A model generated the notes under the pieces. It did not search any database, was not told where the DNA came from, and worked only from the letters and a program-made list of their open reading frames with translations. The position numbers and the translations under genes were made by a program. From assembly GCA_019914945.1 (NCBI GenBank), contig CM034102.1:12947501-13011500 (forward strand): 64,000 bases of DNA, given 5' to 3'. This document shows, piece by piece, positions 11,789 through 24,500 of the stretch. The stretch comes from Typha latifolia (lineage: Eukaryota; Streptophyta; Magnoliopsida; Poales; Typhaceae). Numbering within the stretch: the stretch's first letter is position 1; the number at the start of each line of letters is the position of its first letter.

Positions 11789-12954
11789 CAGTTTTAATGG
11801 AGGATAGAGAGGGATGAGTCGGAAAGGAAGGAGAAAGCGGTGGAGTTCGACGTAACTTTTTTTTTAAAAAAAGTTTCCTTTTATTTTAAGCTACTTTTGT
11901 GCTACACTTTGTTTCAGGAACTTGGTAATAGAATGGAAAACTTTACTTTTGGACAGTTTGATTTCCTGAATGGGTGGTTTAATGAAACACCAGGTAGGAT
12001 AATTTGCTCTTGCTATTATTAATAAACACAGGAAAGAATGATGCTTGGGGGTTTTCTAAATCACACAAGGTCTTGTTAATGATTATTATTCCAAATATAA
12101 TCAAAGATTAAACTAATAAATGTGCCATAAATGTTAATCATCAACAACATTATTTATTACGTAACGGATATATGAAGTACTAACTTTGGTAGGAATGCTT
12201 TTGAAGATCTCAAAAGTAGACGAAATGAACAACAAAATGTGCCTATATTTCTTGGTCTAAACAAAAAGATAGAGCTTAATTTAGACCTTAGCAGAAGAGC
12301 TTGATGATGCTTTTAGAAAGAAAAGAGAGTTGAAAGGGAAATGTAATAAAAAATTTATGTTCATACCAGACTTGATTGAAGCTTGAAACAAGGAGCTAAA
12401 CAAAAATGGGAGAGATGAAAAGCTACCTGCATCTCACTACATGTGAAGAATGATATTTACATAGATTCTAAGCTAGAAATTGATTTTAGGAGTACCGCAG
12501 AATTAGGAAGAAAAGTACTTTCAGTTCTTTTAGTCAGTGTCAGACTGCAGGGCAGGATCACTTAAGCAGCTGCTGCAGAATTCTGAAGTTTCAAAATAAG
12601 CTTGGTACTGAGTAGGTTTGCAAGTCCAACAAATGTAATAGTTTTGTGCCATGGAACAGTGAAAAATCTGGCGACAAGAAACTTTTCTAACCCATGCATC
12701 AACTTGGCAAATCTACTTCAACCAGTGACTCTTCTCGAGCCAATGCCATAAACATGCTCCATCTCAATCAGTTGAAGTTGATGTATCTCTCATTTTAACT
12801 TCTCAAAAACAGCTCAATGAAGTTCGGATAAAATAATAGAATTCTCTGCACTCTAAGAGACAAGGATGACTTCTGACATCCACACGTGCCTCTGTAACGT
12901 TCTCGTCTGCCTCCATCCGATGTACAAACTTTCATGGAGCTTTCGCCACGTTCA
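11745..12954. other. Region between convergent small ORF and MnmA gene
   Basis: Starts with an AG microsatellite (about 11752-11787). The remainder probably holds the 3' UTRs of the two convergent genes. A short frame at 11840-12022 has no recognisable domain. Confidence 0.45.
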
Positions 12955-15900
12955 TTATCTTTCCAGATTCATTATCTTAACTGGCTTTCCAAGTTTTGAC
13001 TTGTCCTCTAACTTAGCAATTTCTAAAGCTTTTGCACAGACAGGGAAGCTCATCTTGTCCCAGGAGTCCAGAATTATTCCTGATCCTATGCAGGTCTCAT
13101 CACGGTAGAAGGCAGCAAACTGACCAGCAGCTAATCCCTGATCATCCTCAGACAGATGTACCACTAAACAATGTCCATGAACATCTTCACTTAGAACTTC
13201 AGTTATAATGCATTCATAGAAACCAGGGCCATGGCGAACCTAAAACGAAGTAGCTCTTAGTCATTAATGTGGGGCCAGTTAGTATAGGAAATTTTTATTA
13301 TTTCCCTTTATTTACCTTGCACTGAAGTTGATCATTCTTTGCAGGAGGTGAACCATCAAACCAACTTAGTGATCCAACAGAGAATGTGCGCCTCCTCTTA
13401 TCCAATGAAAAGTAATTTCTTGATACAAACACAACATTATTCTCAACATCCTTTTCAACAACGTACCTGCATAACATAGGCAAGAAATTCTGTTTCAACG
13501 AACTACTTAATCAACTAACAATTGAACGAGATGCCAACATGAAGCAGAAAATATGACCTTAGAAACAACATTTTGAAAAGTAAACATCTGTAAAGGACCT
13601 GAAATTGCATCCTCTAATGCTGACTCAACTGTAAGATTGACAAAATAGGAGCTAGATGTGTATTTAAAAAAAGAGAGTAAATACCAGGGTCCTCCAGGAA
13701 GGCGCAGGCCTTGGCGCTGACCAATAGTATAGAACCAAAAGCCAAGATGCTTTCCTAGGTAATCTCCTGTCTCAGCTTCCAATAGTACTCCCTCCATCTC
13801 TCCTATATGCTCCGCAACAAACTCACTGAACTTGACCTATAAGTAAAGCTTGCTTAGCTCTGTTATATTGATTTGGAAGCAAATCTAGAGAAAAGACGGC
13901 ATTAACAACAAAATAATGACTATCAATAGAGGAACCAACACTAAAAGGAACATCGACGAACACATATCAATGTATCATTTATCATATGATAATTAGAGGT
14001 ACCATTATATTGGAGTTAAAAATATATTCAGGACACATCTAGAAAGCATCATTTCTGAAGATATGCAATATAAATTCATAAACGCCATCCTGCATAATGC
14101 CATAACAAGAAAATAAGGAAAACAAAATATATATCTGCCATCATTACAACTTAGGTTTACCTGGGTCACCGAAGAGCGGAGCTAGAAATTTACCAAGAAA
14201 GAATTCAGAATGGAGATAGAGAATCACTATCTGATGCCCGCTGCATGAAGGGAAAAACCTAAATGTGTCTGTTTCCTAGCATAGTCAACAAAATGTAGAT
14301 CGAACATTACAGAACCTAGTCACATACACATACAAATTAAATAGCCCATTACGTATTGCTTTCTTTTCTTCCTTCCATAAAAGTTTTCAAATAACAACAT
14401 AATAAGAAACCTCCATGTTGATACACTTAACACTCTGCATAAAGCATGATGGATGTTGCTAACTCACTACCTACTCTAAAGGCTGAAACTGATAGAGAGA
14501 ACAATGCTTTATTATGTTATACTCTAACACTCTTCACTTCTGAGCTCGAGAGCTGAACTTGACTTAAATGAATGGAGCTTTATATTTAAAACAATAAATG
14601 AGTCTTGGCAAGATTTGAACTCAAGACCTCTTTGATACCATCTTAACTCACCAATTAACAACTACTCTAAAAAACTTAAACTAATAGAGAACAATAGTTT
14701 TATTATGTTATACTCCACCAGATTTTCTAAGCAAAAAACATATTGAGCATCCAGAATCAAAATGTTAATCAGTAAGATGCTATTAATAAGAATTAGTTAA
14801 ATAATATACCTTTCCAAGGAAGCATATTCCTTGAGAGTCCTTCCTATCTTTGTTTGGAAGTTCCATTATAGTTGCTAGCCGACGCACTTCATCCTGCAGA
14901 GATTAGTTCAACCAAATTAAATTATATGTAATCAACAATAGTAAAGGTAATTTTCTTTCTAGCCACTGATTAGAGTGTTATGCATAATTCCATATAAAGA
15001 ACCCAAAATGTCATTAACAGTACAGTGCAAAAAAAATTAGCAGGATATAGCAATTATGTCAATGAAAACTCTCTTGCCAAACCTTTGGTAAACAACCAAG
15101 AGGGAAAAGAAGCCTTTTAAGCTGCAACTGCGATAAATGTGAGAGAAAATATGTTTGATCCTTGACCTGAAACAGTACAGTCAGAACAATTAATGCATGA
15201 CATCTAAACATGAATATTTGATGGCTAATAATGTATGAAATGTTCCAAGATTTAACTTGGTTAATAGAAAATAAATAAATAATAGAAAGTATGGCATTTA
15301 ACATCTGCATTTCACTTTCTTAAAAATAACAAATGTAGATACACAGCGTGGTGCCTGTAATTACTCTTATATATCACTGTTAGCCATTGAAATTGGAAGT
15401 CAAATCACAGGAACTTAGAAGATATAATTGGCCAGAGCAACTTAGAAGTGATATTTAGCAAATAAGTAAGTTGGCCAAAGTGATTATTTTTTGCATGCAA
15501 ATATCCACGTTCACTTACATAGTCCAGTATTGGCATGCAAGGTTTTAGGTTTCAGTCAAAAGGTATTGGCTTGAATCAAAACTAATCTTAAACTGCCTGA
15601 ATTTCCAAAGTTTCAACAGTTTAGATGGTCACGATTTTCAATATTTATGCAGATGTTGCAAAATTTCAGCCAGTTTTACCAGAAATTTATGAGTTTCAAT
15701 AGATTAAAGACAGATTCTATTTTGTATTTGAGTTATTGGGGAACTCTTGATGGACCCACGCATTTGAGCTTCTCTTTATATATATATAAGCCATAAAAAG
15801 AAGAGCACAGCCAAGAAATTTCTCATTTTCTATAATGAGAAGTAATGACTCACAGCATGTATGTTCTCAATGATGTTTATATTTCAGAGTAGAATAATCC

Positions 15901-18900
15901 GCTTGAGAAAGTTTTCAGACAGAAGGAACACATTAACAAGAGGAACATGTTCAGCATATAACAAGTCAAAGTTTCTCAACTCTACATGTTGTAGAAGTTG
16001 GTACCGGTTTAGTAATCTAAACAAGCTGTCACATAGTAAGTTAATCTATGCATAATTCTCATTCATATATGCTTTATTTTTTTATGACTTAAAATTTGAA
16101 GAATCTAAAAGGAACCAAAGGAAATGACTGAAAGATGAACAATTTAGTTACCGTATCTTTTGATAGTTTTAGCATGGATGGCCCATCTGCTTGCTCTAAA
16201 GGTGAGTGTACAACATGCGCATAGTGTCCGGAAGCAACATAATCGAACTCCATACATTCGATGGCTTGCAAAAAAGCACCTAAAGCAGGGAAAAAAGGAA
16301 ACAATTACACAAGTAAAAACTAAGAGGAAACAATATCATCTATCAGATAATATCATTTAACGTACCAAACTTGATTCTCGTATTACAGAGAACATCAGGA
16401 TTTGGAGTCCGCCCACTACGATACTCACTAATAATATGAGATACCTAAGAAATCATATTAAAGAAGATCTGTTGAATAGGTTTACTGTTAGTGGAATAAC
16501 AAGTTTGTGAAGATTTTTTTTCCCACTCCATTAGGATTCCCTTAGAAGAGAATATACTAATCAGCAAGGTTATGATAAAAACTTATTAGAGATTCTTACC
16601 ACATTTTTCCAGTATTCATCTGATAGATGGACAACCTCCAAAGGCACATCAATCTATAAAAAAGAAAACATTACATAAATCAATTATAGTTCATCCTCAC
16701 TTTATTCAATGGACTATGGTAATAGGAAACTCTATCAGTCTTGCATGATTTTATTATTATAAGTTTAAGAAAAGTAATTCAATTGACACAGAAAATAAAT
16801 GGACAAACAAATAGAGCAAGACAAGTACATACATAAGATAATTGAACGGAATTCTCCAAAAGTTACACAATATAAGAGTCTAATGCCCAATGTAACGAAG
16901 CTAACTATATGGGTCAATAATCAGCGATTTGTCACATATAACTGTATCATTGTAATTATCCAAGTAAACAAAAAGATTCAAGTGATCTAGAAATTTCCCA
17001 AGTAGACAACCAATTCCCTTTATGTAGTGTCCCATAAAGGAGTTCAAACAGGCAGAACTCAGCTAAACTTAAAACTGCAAGGATCATAACTCAAGATCAG
17101 CTGAGGATCCAGATGAGCTGAACCAAGCTGGCTTGAGCTCAGTTCCAAACAAGCTGCATGCAAGCTGGCTCGATCTTGGTTCTATATAATACTGAGCCAG
17201 CTCAAGTTTGGTTGGTTAAAAAATTGCAGAATGAAGGGCTTGAAGTAACCGATAACTGCCCAACTCAAAGAGAGGTCTCCTACCAAGTTGAGTAACTACC
17301 ACTTTTAGTTATAAGGAAATTCGCTCAAAGAAAAGAAGCTAGTGTGTTGATAGATATAGAATATAAATGTATATAATGAGCTAATTCAAGCAGAGCTCGA
17401 GTGAGCCAAATTATGTTTGAGCTCAACATGTAGGAAACTAGTTGAGCTGAAAGCTAATGAGTTTGTTACATGGTTTGCCGTATCGGCCGAACCCGATCCC
17501 GATTTAGGCCCGATTCGAACTCTTTCTTTTCACTCTCTCTTACTCTTTTTCTTTCTTTTACTCTTTCTTTCTTTTTTTTCTCTCTTTACATATAATCATT
17601 GTTTCTCTTACGGAGAGATCTAGCTCCGGTGAACTCCGACAAACTCCAGTATATAATTTTTTAATTAATATTTTCATTTCTCTCTCATTTTTTTCATTTT
17701 TTCCACTCTCTCCCTTTTTCTTCTCTTTTCTTCTTCTTTACTGTATCATGGTTTTTTTTGTTTGATTTTCTTCCACTCACGCTCTTTCTAATCTCTTCTT
17801 TTTTTTAATTTTTACTGCATCATGGGTTTTCTTTTTTCTTTTCTTTTTTTGGTAAGTTTTTTTTCTAAATTTTTAGAAGTTTTCCAATCTTTTTAAATAA
17901 TATTTAGAATTTTATGTAATTAAAAAGTCCGATCCGATCCAGGCGACCGATACAGCCGATATGGCCAATCCGGCCGATACGTATTGTTTTTTCGGAAGGC
18001 TGATCCCGATTCCGATCCCGATTTTTCGAACCTTGATTTGTTAAATACCCCAATACCAAAACATGCAAATCCATCACATTGGAGGAAAGAAAATAACCAG
18101 TTTATGTCAGATAATCTAATCAATATGATTAGTAAACACCAAAGCAAGCTCAGAACAAAGAAAAGTAGATAATTCATTAATTTAATATTTTACTGCTATT
18201 TCTACTTTAAACAGGTTCAAATTTGAAAGACATGCATAAACATCTATGGATTAAATCAACTCAATATACTTACACTGGAGCATGCTCTGATCATTAGGGC
18301 TGATTGTGAAAACAAATTATAGCATATCTCAAATTATATTCATGAAAATAGGAAAAACCAAAATTAGTACATGAATTTGGACTGATTGTATGCGATTGCT
18401 TATCTAAGTAGTAGACACTATCCTTCATAGGGGGCATCACTGGTTTGCGTCCTGCTGAAGCAAGTTGTGAGCAGAATCTCACATTAAAGGGGAAAATAAG
18501 AAAATAATTTCCATTATGTTAAATGACAAGATATTGATGAATCTGCACTCTCATTGGGTACTGTTTCACCTCTTCTCAAATTGCTGTTATAAGTTGCGAG
18601 GAGGATAAATAAACCAAAAGAAAGTGAAGAAGTAATAAAAGGCCAATTAAATGTCAAACTTGCTCTAGAAGGCCTCACACCCATTTGATTTCATAGAGAA
18701 AGAATTCTCACATTTCTTTTCTGTTAAGTTTATTTATACTACTAATGTAATTAGCAAATTATTTTTCAAAACATAATCTAGTAATGTGTCTAAATTTTAT
18801 ATATGAGCATATGCACAAGGTATGAAATATTTGATGAAGAACATGAACATTAATTTTAAAGTTTAAGTATTCAAAACGATTTTAGAATCGTTATTGAAGT

Positions 18901-21900
18901 GCTTAAATTGTGTCATGATGGTTGAAAAAGTATAAAATTTTATTTAAAGACACAGGAACAGACACTCTGTATTCAACTGTTTAGTCTACTATTTGAAAAG
19001 GGCGTTCGAATGCACTCTGGGCTCGTTCAAATGCACCCTGCAACCGTTCACACCGCGTTCATACATACAGAGAACTTTTGTTTTGGCCATTCGAATGCAT
19101 CCTATAGGCCTTCACACATACAGAGATTCATATTTGGCTATTCACAGCGCGTTCACACTTTAAGTCACCGTGTTCAAACACAATTCAGCCGCGTTCAAAC
19201 GCACACGTAATTTGCAATTTCTGAAATTATGTGAGACCTGATTTCCTTACCACTTTTCTCACGGTACTAAGATATCACAAGCAATGGATTGAACAAAAAG
19301 AAATGGATCGAAATTAAGATAGGCAAAGTCACTCTCCAATAGGTGAAACTCCTCTTGAATAATGTCGGAATCCAAGTATATAGAAACACCTGCATTACTG
19401 AAAAATTCTAACCACCCTCGCTCAGTGAACAAGTTCTCAATCCCCAAGGATGCAAAATTAGATACTACAACTAGCCTCTCACAGAGCAATGGGCGTGACC
19501 CAAAATTATATTTGTATTTTTCTACTGCAGTCGGTGTCGAAAACTTTTGTGGGGAAGATGATGACAAAAAAGAGGTCCTTCTTGGCCTTTTAGAAGAGAC
19601 TCATTTTCTAGGTATTCTAGAGAGGAACAAAACCATGCTTAACATCCAAAACATACCTTAAAAAATTTCACGTCAAAAAGAAAATCACAAAAAAAATCAA
19701 AGGAACCATAAAAGTGCAAATTGAAATCCATATTCCACTCTAAAAAAACATATTTGTCATGTTCAATAACTCAAGGAACATTAAGATAAAACCTTTATCG
19801 TGACCAAAATTTGTAAACATATGAAATCAAACCAAGATCAAAGTGTTAATTTGAAGGAAAAAATAGGAAATTATTCTCAAATCATACCTTGCAAAAAGAT
19901 GATGAAAACTTGAAGATCCACGCCCAAAAACACTAGATCTGAGGAAGAAAGCCCCTTTTGAAAGTAGTAGAGTGGAAGATTGGTGAAAAACGTGAGATTT
20001 TGGGTGGTGAGAGAGAGTGGATGAAGTGGGTTTGAGAGTTTGAAGATAGGGAAGTTGAAAAAATTAGGGTTCAGACGCAATATAAAAAAAAATTCACTTG
20101 CATTCGAACACACTAATTCTCACATATGTATCTAAACCCTAGGCAATGTATGCGCATATTCAATGTTATGAGCATATCGCTCATGAATGCCCTAATCACT
20201 TTAAGAAAAAGGGTAAGATTAATTGTTAGGTTTATTTTCGACATCGACTGCAGCAAGAAAATACAAACATAATTTTGGGTCACACAGGTGATCCTGTGAG
20301 AGGCCAGTTGCAATATCTGATTTTGCATCCTTAGGGATTGAGAACTTGTTCACTAAGCGAGGGTGGTTAGAAATTTGCAAGATGGACGGAACTGCATATG
20401 TGGAGTCAGTCAAGAAAATTTTAGTAATGTAAGTTTTTGAACAAATGCCGCATCCACAGTCTGAGGTGTTTCTGTATACTTGGATTCTGATATTATTTGA
20501 GATGAGTTTCACCTACCAAAGGATGACTTTGCCTATCTTAATTCCGATCTACTTCCTTTTGTTCAATCTATTACTTGTGATATCTTAGTACTAGGAGAAG
20601 AGTGGCAAAGAAATATGCATAATGCAAAGTTGACTCCTGTAGCACGAATGTTACATCTTATCTGTCTCCATAATGTTACACCGAAGACTCGGCACTCTAG
20701 TGTAAATCATGATTGGGCCTTTCTTCTGCACGCTATGCTTACTGACGTCTCTATTGACATTGCATCAGTTATGTATGATAGTATCGAGTCTGCAGCATTA
20801 AAAGAGACTCCTCGTGAGAGTTTACCTTTTGGAATCTTCATCACCAAATTATGCATGTCGAATGGTGTTAGGTTTGATCCAATTGAAGCATGTCAAGTCG
20901 TAGAAACCTTTGGATTGGATAACTATGAAGAGGAGTCAAACTCATGATTCTCCGTCTCCGCTAAAAACCGAGTTCTTCTTAGCCGTTGAACCAAGTGTCT
21001 TCCATAAAATTTCTTCTGAGCTGAGTTCTAATGATGACTCCTCTGGACTAGAGGGAGAGTTTCAGTTTATGCACGAGCATTTTGATCAACTCAACAACCA
21101 AATCAGTGATTTGAAATTGAAAGTAGCTGGGTTTTCTGACATTGCGGCAGAGATACGGGCTAAGCAAGCTCATCAGGGTACTGTGCTTGACAATATTTTC
21201 TCCCTTCTCCATCACAACTTTCCTCCTACATAGTCTTTGTCAATTTGCGCCAAAAAAGGGGAGAGTGATTTAGAGGGTCTTAAAGAGTCGAGTCAATTTG
21301 CGCCAATAAATATAATAGTAGTGCTTTTATTTTAAAACTAAGTCTTTCTCTTCATGTCCGAGCATCTAAAGATTCTCTTTCACTACTGAAATCTTCTGGA
21401 TAGCAGCGGTAACCGATGAAAAGTAGAGATTGAAGGAGAGAGGTTTAGAGAGGAAGTAGAAGAGATTAGAAAAGAATCTTAAGATGGAGTAGGAAAAAGG
21501 GAGAGAAAGTGAGAAAAGAAAAAGACAGCAGGGGAGAAAATGAGAGATCTCAAATAAATCTTATTACAATCGTTCCTTGTTTCTCATGCAATGACCCTTA
21601 AATAGGTTAACAAATTTGATTCTAGCTGATTGTAATAAGAACTTATTTTCTAATAAGACTCTAATTGATCATCTTACCTAAATTGACTAACTCAATTTAT
21701 GTAATAAATTAATGTGGACATTCCCCACATATAAACTTACCATAACTATCAATTGAGATTTTAATAGAAATTCATTTCCTAATAGGATCCTAATTGATTA
21801 AGTCTTACCTAAATTGACTAACCCAACTTAGGTAATAATTCAATACGGACATCCCCCCGCATATAGACTTACCATACTTATTAATTAACTAATTTAATTG

Positions 21901-24500
21901 ATTAATTGAATTAAAAATCAACTCAACAAATTAAATGAGAAAATAAGTTAAGCCTAATTAGCTCAATTAGACCAAAATTGGACTCAAGCAATTTTATTTT
22001 GGTCAAATTGAAGATGATGCCCATATCAGCTATTTTTGCATATTTGAATTTTACATACTTCAAACTTGTTGAGGTGCTCATTTAGAATTTTTTATAATTT
22101 TTGTAAATCTAGTTATTTTGTCACAAATTGCCAAAAGGGGAGATTATTAAGTTTCTGGAGTTGACAATTGTGTACAAAATAATCTAAGTGCTTTACACAT
22201 GTACATGAGCATTTATACAAATTTTAAAAGTATTCGGGCTAAAGATTTTCAAGATCTAGAGGTGACAAGTCAAGGCGTTCGCATCACGTTCGAACACACT
22301 TAGCGTTTGTAAGTCAATCTTGTAACTGATACAAGTTTAGTAATTAGTTTTGATCTGCGTTTGGATTCGTGAGTTTTTTCAGTTTGAATTTTTTCACGTA
22401 GAAATCTTGGTGTTCATCTTTACTTTACTCTTTGATATTTATTCTCTATTTATTTAAGCAAAGGGTTGATATTATTGCTTAGAATTTAGATACATATGCA
22501 TGTCTAATTTTTTTTATTTTCCTTTTTCCCAATTCTTGAGAAGAAATCATTCTTCGGACAAGCCACTCCAGGTGAATTCATACTACTTCCATGTACAAAA
22601 TGCTCCAAACTAGGAGCTTTTAGTGCAAACATATCCTACTTCAGTCAATCCAATACAGAAGGAACATATCAAACCCAATTGACTGAGCTTAAGAAATAGA
22701 AAACACTAAATTAACTGTCTACATTACATACCTCATGATAAATAGTTCGCTTCCAGTATTTTAGACCAAATATATCATTATATCTATGTATCAATAAGAA
22801 GACCATCCAGCCAAGTACACATTCTTTCTCTGCCAAAGTGATGATGATATGTCTGGAATCCAACTCGATCTCAAATAATGCGACGCTTATAACTTAAAGA
22901 TCATATGAAAGATGGAATCAACCAAGTCTTTCATATCAGAGGCCATCTATAAATTCAAGAGCGCCGAGTTTATCCTTCCCTTGGCCATTTTTCTATTTCA
23001 TGCCCTCTAATTTCTACCGTCTACACTTTGTCTACCTTACTGATAAAGGTGAATAGGATTATAGATATTTGATGTCTTCAACATATGTAAGAACAAACAT
23101 GACATTTCTAGGGCCAAAATGAGTCATATGACTGTAGAGAATAGAAGTTAACCAAGTGAATTGAAAAATTTATCTACCAATTTGCGCACCCAATTAGGAA
23201 ACAATATCCAAATATATTTCTTAAAAGCCAAAACTAGATCAATTGCACATGCAATCTACATTTAGTGTTGAAAGTACAACTACGGCCACATGGCTCAAAC
23301 TGGCATTACAATTTAAGATAGTTAAATATAGATAACAAGCATTAGACCTGATCGCAGACAGCTTTGGCATATTTCAAATCTTCATCCCATGGGCATTCCG
23401 ACCAGAAGTTTCTAAAATCTTCCTACAAGGATTCAATTAAGTAGCAGTCGTTATGTATCTATCAAGTCAAAGCACTGATCAAAATACAGAAAGTGAAAAG
23501 GAAAAGTAGAAGTTAAGTAAAAGAAGAAAAGATCCACTCATGATTTTGGCATGTTAACATCTCATACGTCCTTTATAGCAACATACTTAAGGCACACTCC
23601 AGTTTTAGATTTATAGAAAATACATAGACGAACTGGACTGGAAAGTCTCTGAAGAACTATTGCATCACAGAGCTGAAAATAATGTAAGAGATGAGACACT
23701 AGATTGTGCGAGCTCTCAAAATCTGCACACATAGACTTTCTGGAAATCAAATTGTTGGGAGGAAAAAAATAACAGGAAGTGAAACATTAGTTTCTGCCTG
23801 AACAACCAAAACCTATCAACAATCCCAAGTTTCAGGAAATCAGATTAAACTCCAGCAGATAAACAAACCTATACGGCTAAAAAATAAAATGAACAAAACT
23901 ACATTTTTCCTGAAGCAAACATATATCTAAGATATCTGAAATAAATTCATCACACTACTTAGTGACCAGTTCTACAATAAAAATCAAACAACATCGATGA
24001 GAAAAACTTTAAATTTAGGCAATGAGAAAAGAAAATTCAACACTCCTATGCAACAGAAACACAAAAGGCTTTCAAGAGATAAAGACCTGGAACCAAATCT
24101 TAAGGTAGAAGGCGGTGCAATCGTGGCCGGCGGCGTGGAGGAGGCGAAGGGCGACGCTGCTATCGACTCCGCCGCTGAGGAGGATGGCAACCTTGAGGCG
24201 CCTCCCAGGCATCGAGCAGCCGAGGTAGGATTTGAGATCGACGACGCCATTAGAAGGGCTCGAAGGTAGTAAAAAGGGAGGAGGAGGAGGAGGAGACGAG
24301 GAGAGCAATGGACCGGAAGAAGTCGAGGAAGAGGAAGTGGTGACCGATCTCTGGCAAGCCAGAGGAGATCGAGTTACCGTTCGAGGAGAATGGAAGAGGG
24401 AGGAGAAGCGGGGTAGTTGTGGGGATAGTATTTTAGAAGTGAAAGGATTAGGTTTTGGGAGGGAGAGGAAGAGGGGAAGAGCTGCCATGGCGGACCGCAT
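12955..24500 (-). CDS. mnmA: tRNA-specific 2-thiouridylase (MnmA/TRMU family)
   Basis: Ten exons, in coding order: 24500-24087, 23422-23348, 16653-16600, 16444-16366, 16279-16152, 15166-15083, 14893-14810, 13836-13685, 13466-13316, 13239-12955; 501 residues. It activates U34 of Lys/Glu/Gln tRNAs with ATP and inserts sulphur to give 2-thiouridine. The PP-loop SGGVDSS is at about 109-115. The catalytic Cys is in NPDVLCN (about 201) and the second, persulphide Cys in SQGICFLG (about 302), a spacing close to bacterial MnmA. The central domain has [14 protein letters not shown]; the C-terminal beta-barrel ends [20 protein letters not shown]. The first 100 residues are Ser/Pro/Arg-rich, as in an organelle transit peptide. 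Start: first ATG at 24500; a second at 24488 is also possible. Intron 2 is 6.7 kb and full of transposon relics. Mitochondrial or plastid location is inferred. Confidence 0.95.
14459..14720 (-). mobile_element. TRIM (miniature LTR retrotransposon) in an MnmA intron
   Basis: On the minus strand: a left LTR of about 80 bases (14720-14641), then TGGTATCA (14640-14633), the core of the initiator-tRNA-Met primer-binding site, then about 100 non-coding bases, then a purine-rich tract AGAAGTGAAGAG, then a second LTR of about 70 bases starting TGTTAGAGTATAACATAATA (14529). The two LTRs share AGTATAACATAATAAA, a TTGTTCTCT-type block and a TAGAGTAG...GTGAGTTA end. Size and parts fit TRIM elements. It lies between exons 7 and 8 and encodes nothing. 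Confidence 0.75.
17080..17450. repeat. GAGCT-rich transposon-like repeat in MnmA intron 2
   Basis: Dense GAGCT/CAAGCTGG/GCTGAG words with partial inverted symmetry, similar in style to the element at 299-715. Ends are not clear. Confidence 0.4.
17478..18035. repeat. CCGAT-rich transposon-like repeat in MnmA intron 2
   Basis: Both edges carry clusters of CCGAT/GGCCGATA words (left GTATCGGCCGAACCCGATCC, right CCGATCCCGATTTTTCGAAC), around a pyrimidine-rich and AT-rich centre. This style of subterminal repeat marks plant MITE families. The left end lacks the CAAGGTTCGAA-like terminus seen at the right end, so it may be truncated. Confidence 0.45.
20615..21233 (+). pseudogene. Gag-like ORF of plant retroelement, frameshifted
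   Basis: Frame one (20615-20947) carries [37 protein letters not shown] and [18 protein letters not shown]. Frame two, entered near 20938, continues with [20 protein letters not shown] and a helical segment [18 protein letters not shown] (possible coiled coil), ending at 21233. Upstream, the same ORF can be followed back to about 20225 through stops and an insertion of about 80 bases near 20380-20455 that is absent from the minus-strand copy. The family name (putative plant transposon protein) is from memory of sequence style. Confidence 0.5.
21650..21895. repeat. Tandem duplication of about 125 bp
   Basis: The block TCTAATAAGACTCTAATTGA...TTACCTAAATTGACTAAC...GGACATTCCCC...ACTTACCATA is followed by a diverged second copy (CCTAATAGGATCCTAATTGA...GGACATCCCCC). 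It lies in MnmA intron 2 next to a purine-rich stretch (about 21420-21545) and is probably part of an LTR or MITE. Confidence 0.6.

Larger units (their letters stand above)
19000..22330. mobile_element. Degenerate retroelement with inverted gag-like ORF copies
   Basis: Within MnmA intron 2. A minus-strand frame (19567-19259) with [19 protein letters not shown] and a plus-strand frame set (about 20225-21233) encode versions of the same protein start, so the copies lie head to head. The plus copy continues into [20 protein letters not shown] and [20 protein letters not shown], reminiscent of the putative plant transposon protein domain of plant LTR elements. After a frame break near 20938 comes a helical tail (20939-21233). 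Polypurine tracts followed by AGAG or AGATT lie near 21254-21268 and 22133-22145. GCGTTCGAA/GCGTTCAAACGCA words occur near 19000-19200 and 22280-22300 and may be LTR remnants. No reverse transcriptase is seen; the ORFs are broken. Confidence 0.6.

Noticed and set aside
18294..18482. Possible extra MnmA exon in intron 2
   Set aside because: The MnmA protein is continuous without it across the family-conserved region; no motif.
19010..19210. Repeated GTTCGAATGC/GTTCACACCG words as a CRISPR-like array
   Set aside because: Spacing and sequence are irregular; better explained as LTR-type repeat of a retroelement in a plant genome.
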